Made by a program: the position numbers and the translations under genes. The notes under the pieces were generated by a model, which was not told where the DNA came from, searched no databases, and saw only the letters and a list, made by a program, of their open reading frames with translations. From Kutzneria kofuensis (GTDB lineage: Bacteria; Actinomycetota; Actinomycetes; Mycobacteriales; Pseudonocardiaceae): a stretch of 64,000 nt of DNA. The stretch is from assembly GCF_014203355.1 (NCBI RefSeq), contig NZ_JACHIR010000001.1, forward strand, positions 6,574,038 through 6,638,037. Direction: 5' to 3'. Position 1 is the stretch's first letter, and every line of letters starts with the position of its first letter. Shown here one piece after another: positions 18,236 through 25,557 of the stretch.

Positions 18236-18655
18236 GTGGACGATGACGAGTTGGCGGTCGAGGTCCGGGAGGCCGTGTCCCGGCTGGCGCGGAGACTGCG
18301 CCAGGAGCGGCCGCCGCACGAGCTCGGCCTGACCTCGCTGTCGGTCCTGTCGCGCCTCGACCGGCTCGGTCCCGCCGGCCCGTCCGCGCTGGCCGCCGCC
18401 GAGAACGTCCAGCCCCAGTCCATGACCCGCGCCCTCGCCACCCTGGTCGAGCGCGGTCTGGTCACGCGCGAGCCGCATCCGACCGATGGCCGGCAGACCG
18501 TCGTCAGCATCACCGACGCCGGACGGGCCGTGCTGGAAGAGGACCGCTCGCGCCGGGACGCCTGGCTGGCCGGCGTGATCGCGGACCGCCTCACGCCCGT
18601 CGAACGGGAGTTCCTCGGGGCCGCGGCCAAGCTCCTGGAGGTGCTCGCCCGATGA
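18236..18655 (+). CDS. MarR-family transcriptional regulator
   Basis: A 139-residue winged-helix regulator: LGLTSLSVLSRLDRLGPAGP, then PQSMTRALATLVERGLVTRE (recognition helix region) and DGRQTVVSITDAG (wing). The GTG start at 18236 has almost no leader after the -10-like TAGTAT/TAGGCT, suggesting leaderless translation. It overlaps the MFS gene by 4 nt (ATGA), so it probably represses this exporter and responds to its substrate. The inverted repeat just upstream is the likely operator. Confidence 0.9.
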   Translation: MDDDELAVEVREAVSRLARRLRQERPPHELGLTSLSVLSRLDRLGPAGPSALAAAENVQPQSMTRALATLVERGLVTREPHPTDGRQTVVSITDAGRAVLEEDRSRRDAWLAGVIADRLTPVEREFLGAAAKLLEVLAR

Positions 18656-19965
18656 GCGTCGTCCAGCGCTCCACCGGGCTGCGGCTGGTGCTGCCCGTGG
18701 TGCTCGGGACGCTGCTCAACGCGATCAACTCCTCGATGATCGCGGTCGCGCTGGTCGACATCCAGCACGAGTTCCACGCGGGCGCGGAGGTCGTGTGGCT
18801 GGTGTCGGGGCTGTACCTGGCGACCGCGGTCGCCCAGCCCACGATGGGGCGGCTGGCCGACCGGTTCGGGGCGCGGCGGGTGTTCTGCTGGGGACTCGTG
18901 ATCGTCATGGCGGCGGCGGTCGGCGCGCCGTTCGCGCCCGGCCTCGGCTGGCTCGTCGCGGCGCGGGTGCTGCTCGGCATCGGCACCTCGGCGGCGTATC
19001 CCTCCGGGGTTTCCTTGATACGGCAGGGAATCGGCGGCGAGGCCACCGGGGCGCTCGGCGCGATCTCGGCGGCCGGTCAGGTGGCCGTGGCGCTCGGGCC
19101 GCCGCTGGGCGGGGTGCTCGTGCTGCTCGCCGGCTGGCGGTCGGTCTTCTGGGTCAACCTCCCCATCGCCGCCCTGTCGATGCTGCTGGTGCTGCTGTGG
19201 GTGCCCCGCGACCGGGCCGAACGGTCCACTTCGGTCGGCCTGGACCCGTTGGGAATACTGCTCTTCGCCGCCGCGATGGTCGGCCTGCTGGTGTTCCTGC
19301 TGGAATTCCGGTGGGTCTTCCTGGCCGCCGCCGTCGTGCTGGCGATTGTCCTGCTGTGGTGGGAACTCCGCGTCTCCCGGCCGTTCATCGACGTCCGGAT
19401 GCTGTGGGCCAACCGGCCCCTCAGCCGCACCTACGCCCGGGTCGCCGTCACCTACGTCGTCTTCTACACGATCTTCTACGGCGTTCCCCAGTGGCTCGAA
19501 CAGGGCCGCCTGCTCACCAGCGCCGAGGCCGGGCTGGTCGTGCTGCCCATCGCCGGCATGGGCATCGTCGCCACCGTCATCGCCACCCGCCGTCCCCGCC
19601 TGCCCCTGCTCGTCATCGGCTCCGCCGGTCTGCTCGTCGGCAGCCTCTCCCTGCTCCTCGTCGGCACCTTTACCCCCGTGGTGCTGCTGGTGATCGTCTG
19701 TGCCGTCCTCGGCATTCCCAACGGCTTCAACAGCCTGGGCAACCAGACCGCCATGTACGCGGCCGCGCCGGAAGGCCAGGTCGGCACCGCCTCCGGCCTC
19801 TACCGCACGTCCCAGTACATCGGCGCCAACCTCGCCGCCGCCCTCGTCGGCCTCGGCCTCGGCGACCACGCCACCGACGGCGGCCTCCACCTGCTCGCCG
19901 TCGTCATCTCGGCGATCAGCGCCGGGTTGCTGGCCGCCGCCCTGTTCCGAAAGCTACGGGCCTAG
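18652..19965 (+). CDS. MFS multidrug exporter, DHA2/EmrB-like
   Basis: A 437-residue membrane protein with 12 or more hydrophobic segments and the MFS motif MGRLADRFGARRVFCWG; AAGQVAVALGPPLGGVL resembles motif C of drug/H+ antiporters. It is co-translated with the MarR regulator. Its stop codon is shared with that of the convergent methyltransferase (CTAG, 19962-19965). The exported compound is unknown. Confidence 0.9.
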   Translation: MSVVQRSTGLRLVLPVVLGTLLNAINSSMIAVALVDIQHEFHAGAEVVWLVSGLYLATAVAQPTMGRLADRFGARRVFCWGLVIVMAAAVGAPFAPGLGWLVAARVLLGIGTSAAYPSGVSLIRQGIGGEATGALGAISAAGQVAVALGPPLGGVLVLLAGWRSVFWVNLPIAALSMLLVLLWVPRDRAERSTSVGLDPLGILLFAAAMVGLLVFLLEFRWVFLAAAVVLAIVLLWWELRVSRPFIDVRMLWANRPLSRTYARVAVTYVVFYTIFYGVPQWLEQGRLLTSAEAGLVVLPIAGMGIVATVIATRRPRLPLLVIGSAGLLVGSLSLLLVGTFTPVVLLVIVCAVLGIPNGFNSLGNQTAMYAAAPEGQVGTASGLYRTSQYIGANLAAALVGLGLGDHATDGGLHLLAVVISAISAGLLAAALFRKLRA

Positions 19966-20672
19966 CCTGATTTCGTTGCCAGGAAGACGTGTTCGCGGCC
20001 GGGGCGGTCGGGGGCGTCGCGGACGTCGGTGACGGTGAAGCCATTGGCGAGGAGGTCGGATTCCACCTCGGCGCGGGAGCGGAAGCGGAGCGTCGACGTG
20101 GAGGTGAGGCGTTCGCCGTCGGGGAAGATCCAGGTCCAGCGGAAGGTGACGAGGGGGCCGTCGACGGCGAGGAGATCGACCCAGGTCTCCACCCCGTCGA
20201 TGACGCTGAAGGTCTCGGAGCGGTTCCAGCCGAGCCAGGCCTGCCGGGCGGGGACACGGGTCTCGAACATGAGGACGCCGCCGGGGCGCAGGGCGGAGTG
20301 GACGCCGCGAAGGGTGGCGGCCCAGTCGGCGGGCGAGACGATGGCCTGGGCGACATTGGCGGTCATGACGGCGAAATCGGCCTGCAGGGGTGGCAGATCC
20401 CTTGCGTCGCCGTGGATCCAGCGGACACGGTCGGAGCCGGGCTTGGCCCGGGCGACGTCGAGGGAAGCCAGCGCGGGGTCGACGCCGACGACGGACAGGC
20501 CGAGGTCGGCGAGCTTCAGGGCCAGAACCCCGGTGCCGCAACCGATGTCCAGAACGGTGCGGGCGTTCAGCTCCGAGGCGACGGCGATGTAGGGGTCGAG
20601 GTCGGAGCGGTCGCCCTCGTGCACGTCGTAGAAGGCGGCGAGCCGGGGATGGGTGAAGCCTTCGTCTGCCAT
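19962..20672 (-). CDS. Class I SAM-dependent methyltransferase
   Basis: A 236-residue protein. Motif I is VLDIGCGTGVLALKLADLG, motif II VVGVDPALASLDVA, then DADF-like LQADFAVMTANVAQAI and LRPGGVLMFETR. The N-terminal FYDVHEGDRSDLDPYIAVA is typical of a subgroup of actinobacterial small-molecule methyltransferases. The substrate is unknown. It converges on the MFS gene and lies 15 nt after the AraC gene on the same strand, so the two may be co-transcribed. Confidence 0.9.
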   Translation of the reverse strand: MADEGFTHPRLAAFYDVHEGDRSDLDPYIAVASELNARTVLDIGCGTGVLALKLADLGLSVVGVDPALASLDVARAKPGSDRVRWIHGDARDLPPLQADFAVMTANVAQAIVSPADWAATLRGVHSALRPGGVLMFETRVPARQAWLGWNRSETFSVIDGVETWVDLLAVDGPLVTFRWTWIFPDGERLTSTSTLRFRSRAEVESDLLANGFTVTDVRDAPDRPGREHVFLATKSG

Positions 20673-20687
20673 GCGGCCGATTCTGGA

Positions 20688-21608
20688 TCAGGCGGCTCGC
20701 GGACGCCGTCGGTTTTTCCGCCAGGCGCCGGGGGAGACGCCTTCACGGCGGGTGAAGACGCGGCTGAGGGCGGTGCCGGTGTCGTAGCCGACCCGCACGG
20801 CGATCTCCTGCACGCTCAAGGGGGTGTCCCGAAGCAGGGTCTTGGCCCGGTAGATCCGCCACGACGTGAGGTAGCCCAGCGGTGTCTCCCCGGCCTTGGC
20901 GCGGAAGGCGGCGGCGAAGGCGGAGCGCGACATGCCGGCGATGCGGGCGAGTTCGGCGACGGTCCACGGCCGCGCGAGGTCGCCGTGCATGGCGTTCATG
21001 GCGGCGGAGAGCTGGGGGTCGCGGAGCGCGCCGAGCCAGCTGACGGCGCTGCTGCCGACGGAGGCACAGCAGGCCCGCATCGCCTGCACGAAAAGCACAT
21101 CGGCGAGCCGGCTGGCGATCAGCGCGGAGCCGATGCCGCCCTCGGACGTCTCGGTGTCGAGCAGGTCGAAGGTGGCACGAAGCGACCGGCCGGCGGCGTT
21201 GCCGAGGTCGATGCGCAGCAACGGCGGCAGAGCGTCGAACAGCGGTTCCGCGGCGGCGGCGTCGAAGGAGAACCGGCCGGAGAGGATCACGGTCCGCTCA
21301 CCGCCGCCGCCGCCATGCGCGGCAAGATGCCCGTCGAACAGCGACTCGCAGTCCACGAGGGTGCGGCCGGGCGCGTCCTGGAGGGTGAACTCGACGGTGC
21401 TCTGCACCAGGCAGCAGTCGCCGGCGACGAGTCGCTGCGGCTCGTCGAGCGACTTCGTGCCCAGCCAGCAGGAGCCCTCCGCGACGAGCAGCAGCCGGGC
21501 GGAGTCGCGCGACCGGAAGGAGATGCCCCACGGCGCGCGGGCGTCGAGCCGGGTGTACTGGGAGGGCCCGATGTTCATCGTGGTGAGCACGGTGTCGACG
21601 AGATCCAT
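20688..21608 (-). CDS. AraC-family regulator with a cupin_6 domain
   Basis: A 306-residue regulator. An N-terminal cupin_6 ligand-binding domain (ARLLLVAEGSCWLGTKS, LVAGDCCLV) is followed by a C-terminal AraC helix-turn-helix pair (WTVAELARIAGMSRSAFAAA and PLSVQEIAVRVGYDTGTALS). The ATG at 21608 has GAGGGG just upstream; an upstream in-frame start is less likely. It is divergent from a zinc-type oxidoreductase over 83 nt, an arrangement common for AraC regulators controlling a neighbouring oxidoreductase. The palindrome CTGGACTCCAG near 21641-21651 may be its operator. Confidence 0.9.
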   Translation of the reverse strand: MDLVDTVLTTMNIGPSQYTRLDARAPWGISFRSRDSARLLLVAEGSCWLGTKSLDEPQRLVAGDCCLVQSTVEFTLQDAPGRTLVDCESLFDGHLAAHGGGGGERTVILSGRFSFDAAAAEPLFDALPPLLRIDLGNAAGRSLRATFDLLDTETSEGGIGSALIASRLADVLFVQAMRACCASVGSSAVSWLGALRDPQLSAAMNAMHGDLARPWTVAELARIAGMSRSAFAAAFRAKAGETPLGYLTSWRIYRAKTLLRDTPLSVQEIAVRVGYDTGTALSRVFTRREGVSPGAWRKNRRRPRAA

Positions 21609-21655
21609 GGCCCCTCGGCGTGGACGATCGGTAGCAAACTCTGGACTCCAGGATA

Positions 21656-21684
21656 CTGACCGTCCAGCCACGGCGTCCTAGCGT
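21656..21684 (+). promoter_or_regulatory. Promoter of a leaderless oxidoreductase gene
   Basis: -35 CTGACC (21656-21661), a 17-nt spacer and -10 TAGCGT (21679-21684) precede ATG 21692 by seven nt. This fits the actinobacterial leaderless pattern. The AraC operator candidate lies directly upstream. Confidence 0.65.
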
Positions 21685-21691
21685 CGTGACC

Positions 21692-22673
21692 ATGCAGTCA
21701 TACCGATTGAACGCCGCCCGCGCCCTCGAACTGGTGGACGGCCCCACGCCCACGCCCGGACGCGGCCAGGTCCTGGTCCGCGTCAAGGCCACCTCCCTCA
21801 ACGCCCGCGACACGATGATCGCCGACGGCGTCCACCCGAGGCCGGCGCTGCCGGACCTGATCCAGCTCTCCGACGCCGCGGGCGTGATCGAGGCCGTCGG
21901 GCCGGACACCACTCGGTTCCAGGCCGGCGACCGCGTGGTCAACTCGTTCTCCCCGAACTGGTACGGCGGCCCGCTGCGGGAGTTCGGCCAGATGTACGGC
22001 ACCGACATCGACGGCTGGCTCGCCGAGTACGTCGTGGTCGACGCGAACGCACTGGTGCACATGCCCGAGCACCTCAGCTTCGAGGAGGCCGCGACGCTGC
22101 CGTGCGCCGCCCTGACCGGCTGGTCGGCAGTGGCCGGCGTCGGGCCCGGCGACACCGTGCTGGTGCAGGGCAGCGGCGGCGTGTCGCTGTTCGCGTTGCA
22201 GTTCGCCCACGTTGCCGGCGCTCGGGTGATCGCCACCACCTCCAGCGAGGCCAAGGCGGAGAAGCTGCTCGCCCTCGGCGCCAGCGACGTCGTGAACTAC
22301 GTCGAGACGCCGGACTGGGGCGCCGCGGTCCGCAAGCTCACCGACGACCGCGGCGTGGACCTGATCGTCGAGGTCGGCGGGGCGATCGCCCAGTCGATGG
22401 AGGCGCTCGCCATGCGCGGCACCGTCGCCCTCGTCGGCAGCCTGGCGGGGCCCGGCGCGGGACCGGACCTGATGAGCGTCCTCACCCGGGTCGCGACGCT
22501 CCGCACGATCGGCGTCGGCAGCCGCAGCGACCTGGAGGAGATGAACCGCGTCATCGCCCAGCACCGCCTGCGCCCCGTGATCGACAGCGTCTTCCCCCTT
22601 CGCCGAGGCCCGGCCGGCGTTCGAGCACTTCCGGCACGGCTCACGTTTCGGCAAGGTCGTGATCAGCCACTAG
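21692..22673 (+). pseudogene. Zinc-type alcohol dehydrogenase/quinone oxidoreductase with a C-terminal frameshift
   Basis: An MDR-superfamily NAD(P)-dependent oxidoreductase. The sequence is intact for about 302 residues: TSLNARDTMIADG, SDAAGVIEAVGPDT, AALTGWSAVAGVGPGDTVLV then QGSGGVSLFALQFA (nucleotide binding). After RPVIDSVFP the frame goes off-family at the C-run 22594-22598. In the next frame the expected C-terminus resumes: FAEARPAFEHFRHGSRFGKV then VISH, and a TAG at 22671-22673. That TAG shares CTAG with the stop of the convergent regulator, supporting it as the original end. One extra C accounts for the break; it may be a true mutation or a sequence error. Read as is, translation would run on antisense to 23629. 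Confidence 0.85.
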
Positions 22674-25423
22674 CGGCGCTGGGTCGGGACGAGGCCGTCG
22701 GCCAGGGCGGCCAGTTCCTGGCGAACGACGTCCGCCTCGGCGTGCCGGGCCTGGCGCTCGAAGACGGCGATCGACTGCTGGAAGGCGTCGCGGGCCTGGT
22801 CGAGCTGCCCGAGCGCGAGATGGGCGCGGGCGAGGTCGGCCAGGGTGCCGCCGATGACGGTGTTGTTGCCGATCTGGCGGTAGAGGTCGAGGGCCCTGGT
22901 GTGGTGGCGGACGGCCGTCGCGTGGTCGCCGGTCATGGCGGCGATCAGGCCGAGCACATCGGTGGCGTCGGCCTGGTCCTCGACGTCGTTGTGCTCCCGG
23001 AAGACGGCCAACGCCTCCTCGCAGCACTGGCGGCCCCACTCGTGCCGGCCGAGGCGGGCGGCGAAGGTGCCGACGAGGGTGAGGGCCTCGCCCTCCCACA
23101 GGGGCTCGCCGGTGCGGCGGGCGGCCTCCAGCGCCTCCAGCTGGTGGTCGAGTGCGGGCTGCCATTCCTGGAGTCGCTTGTACACCAGGGCAATGGCCTG
23201 CTCGGTGCGGCAGAGGTTGACGGGATCCCGCTCCCGGTCGACCAGCCCGAGCGCGATCTGCAGCTGGTCCAGCGACTCGGGGAAGCGCTGGACACGGGAG
23301 TAGGCCCGGCCGGCGAGGCGGTGGATGACGGCGGCGGTCTTGGTGTCCACATGGGACACGGAAGTGAGCGCGGTCTCCCAGAAGGCGAGGTTGTCGTGGT
23401 GCAGGCCGAGCCGGTAGCAGTGGGTGGCGGTGTTCCACGCCACCTGCCACACCACGTCGTGCCAACCGAGTTCGACGGCAAGCTGTTGCACGGCAAGCAG
23501 ACAGGGGATTTCGGCGTTGAACCACGCCGTGCCGTCGGCGGGCGTGTCGGGCTGGCAGTCGGGCGGCAGCTCGACGAATTCGACTTCCTGGTAGAAGGCA
23601 TCCAGCGCCTTCTCGGCGTTCTGTCCTGAGTGGACGTAGAACGCGGTGAGCCGGCGCAGGGCCGGTTCGCGGTCGACGTCCGAGACCTGCGAGACGGCGA
23701 ACAGCCGAACCAGGTCGTGCATCCGCCATCGGCCGGGAACCTCCTGGTGGATCAGGGAAAGCCGTTCCAGGCCGCGGAGCACGCGACCGACCGGCGCCAC
23801 CGGGAGGCCGGCGAGAGCGGCGGCGGCGCCGAGGCTGATGTCGGGGCCGGGGGAGAGGCCGAGCAGGGCGAACACGCGTGCCTGCTCGGCGGTCAATGCC
23901 TTGTGGGAGCAGGAAAGCACGGCGGTGACGCCGGCGCCGGGGTCGTCCTCGTCGAGCACGCCGAGCCGGGTGGCGGCGTCGCGGAGCTCGGCGGCGAGCG
24001 TGGACAGCGGAAGGTCGGGGCGGGTCTGGGCCCGGCCGGCGACCAGGCTGAGCGCCAACGGGAAACCGGCGCAGAAAGCCAACAACTCGGACACCGCCGC
24101 AGGCTCCGCGGCCAGTCGCGCGGCGCCGACCCGGTTGCCGAGCAGGAGACCGGCGGCGTCGTCGTCGAGCAGGCCGACGGCGAGCGGCCGGGCGCCGTGG
24201 TTGGTGACCAGCCCGGCCAGCCGGTCCCGGCTCGTCACGATCACCGCGCACGTGGGGCTGCCGGGCAGCAGCGGCCCGACCTGCGCGGAGTCGGCGGCGT
24301 TGTCGAGCACGACGAGCATGCGGCGGTCGGCGAGCAGGCTCCGGTACAGCGCGGCCTGCCCGTCCAGGTCGGTCGGCACGGCGGACGCGGCGACGCCCAG
24401 CGCGTCCAGAAATGCCCGTACGGCAACGGAAGGCGGCACGGGCTCGCTGGTGGGGTCGAAACCGCGCAGGTTGACGTGCAGCTGCCCGTCGGGGAACTCC
24501 GCCACGTGCTGGTGCGCCCATCGCAGCGCCAGAGAGGTCTTGCCGATGCCGCCGGTGCCCCAGATCGTGGCGACGGGCATCGTGTCGTCGCGAAACTCCA
24601 GCGCCCGCGACAACGCCGTCAGCTCGATCACCCGGCCGGCGAACCACGCCGGCGGCGCGGGCAGCTGTCGCGGCACGAGGACGGGCCGCCGAGCGGTCGC
24701 CACGGCCAGGGCGGGATCGGCGGTGAGGATGCGCTGGTGCAGTTCCCGCAGCTCAGGCCCGGGATCGGTGCCGAGATCCTCGGCCAGCCTCGTCCGTACG
24801 GCCTGGTACCGGCTCAGCGCCTCGGCCTGCCGGCCGGCCCGGTACAGGGCCAGCATCAGCTGCCCGGCGGCGCGTTCGTCGAGCGGGTTCTCGGCGGTCC
24901 GGGCCAGCAGCTCCGGCACGAGCGCGGCGTGCTGGCCGAGGCGCAGCCGCAGGTCGGTGTGGTCCAACTCGGCGGCGAGCCGCTCGCGGGCCAGCCGGCC
25001 CCGCTCCTCGACGGCCCAGTCGGAGTCCAGCCCGGCCAGCGCCTCGCCCCGCCACAGCGCGAGGGCCCGCTCGAACACCGAGGGATCGTCGGAGCCCCGG
25101 GCCTGGGCGACCAGGCTTCGGAACAGGTTCACGTCGATGGCCAGCGGATCCTCGACGAGCAGCGAGTAGCCGCCCGCCCGCCGCACGATCGTCACGCCGT
25201 CGACGCGGCGCAGCCGGGTCAGGTAGCTGTGCAGGGTGCCGGTGGCGCGCTGCGGCGGGTTCTCGCCCCACACCCGGTCCACCAGCTCGTCGACCGACAC
25301 GACGGCGTTGACGTCGACGAGCAGGGCGGCCAGCACGCACTGCTGCCGCGCGTGGCCGATGTCGGCGGGCCGTCCGTCGACCGTCGCCGTGATTGCGCCC
25401 AACAGTGCAAACCGTGCAGTCAC
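22670..25423 (-). CDS. AfsR/SARP-type regulator: winged helix-BTAD-NB-ARC-TPR (first copy)
   Basis: A 917-residue regulator. Residues about 1-95 form the OmpR-like winged helix of SARP proteins (RQQCVLAALLVDVNAVVSVD, RATGTLHSYLTRLRR). The BTAD domain follows (ALWRGEALAGLDSDWAVEE, AGQLMLALYRAGRQAEALSR). The NB-ARC STAND ATPase has Walker A GTGGIGKTSLALRWA and MLVVLDNAADSAQ. C-terminal TPR-like repeats cover about residues 600-917. Such proteins activate secondary metabolism or physiology genes. GTG start at 25423. It is paralogous to the gene at 25558-28293 over its full length. No PKS, NRPS or terpene cluster is in the window, so the target is unknown. Confidence 0.93.
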   Translation of the reverse strand: MTARFALLGAITATVDGRPADIGHARQQCVLAALLVDVNAVVSVDELVDRVWGENPPQRATGTLHSYLTRLRRVDGVTIVRRAGGYSLLVEDPLAIDVNLFRSLVAQARGSDDPSVFERALALWRGEALAGLDSDWAVEERGRLARERLAAELDHTDLRLRLGQHAALVPELLARTAENPLDERAAGQLMLALYRAGRQAEALSRYQAVRTRLAEDLGTDPGPELRELHQRILTADPALAVATARRPVLVPRQLPAPPAWFAGRVIELTALSRALEFRDDTMPVATIWGTGGIGKTSLALRWAHQHVAEFPDGQLHVNLRGFDPTSEPVPPSVAVRAFLDALGVAASAVPTDLDGQAALYRSLLADRRMLVVLDNAADSAQVGPLLPGSPTCAVIVTSRDRLAGLVTNHGARPLAVGLLDDDAAGLLLGNRVGAARLAAEPAAVSELLAFCAGFPLALSLVAGRAQTRPDLPLSTLAAELRDAATRLGVLDEDDPGAGVTAVLSCSHKALTAEQARVFALLGLSPGPDISLGAAAALAGLPVAPVGRVLRGLERLSLIHQEVPGRWRMHDLVRLFAVSQVSDVDREPALRRLTAFYVHSGQNAEKALDAFYQEVEFVELPPDCQPDTPADGTAWFNAEIPCLLAVQQLAVELGWHDVVWQVAWNTATHCYRLGLHHDNLAFWETALTSVSHVDTKTAAVIHRLAGRAYSRVQRFPESLDQLQIALGLVDRERDPVNLCRTEQAIALVYKRLQEWQPALDHQLEALEAARRTGEPLWEGEALTLVGTFAARLGRHEWGRQCCEEALAVFREHNDVEDQADATDVLGLIAAMTGDHATAVRHHTRALDLYRQIGNNTVIGGTLADLARAHLALGQLDQARDAFQQSIAVFERQARHAEADVVRQELAALADGLVPTQRR

Positions 25424-25445
25424 GAACCGTGCATAGTGCCTGTGG

Positions 25446-25469
25446 CCTGCGGATTCAAGCGGAATGCAA
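25446..25469. promoter_or_regulatory. Element shared by both SARP promoters, copy 1
   Basis: CCTGCGGATTCAAGCGG followed by AATGCAA lies 23-46 nt upstream of the first SARP start. The same 24-nt element, 22 identical, lies at 28307-28330 before the second SARP gene. On the transcribed strand it contains CTTGAATCC; here TTGAAT is 17 nt before TATGCA, so it may also carry the -35. Confidence 0.7.
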
Positions 25470-25503
25470 GAAAGGGCGCGCCGACGTGGGGCACGATGGC
25501 GCA

Positions 25504-25556
25504 CGACCACGCCGCGTCCAGGGCTCCAGGGGGGAACCGCGGGCGCGGCGTGGTCG
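25504..25556 (-). terminator. Stem-loop terminator after the second SARP gene
   Basis: CGACCACGCCGCG (25504-25516) and CGCGGCGTGGTCG (25544-25556) form a perfect 13-bp stem with a 27-nt loop, starting 2 nt after the stop of the minus-strand gene 25558-28293. Confidence 0.7.
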
Positions 25557-25557
25557 C

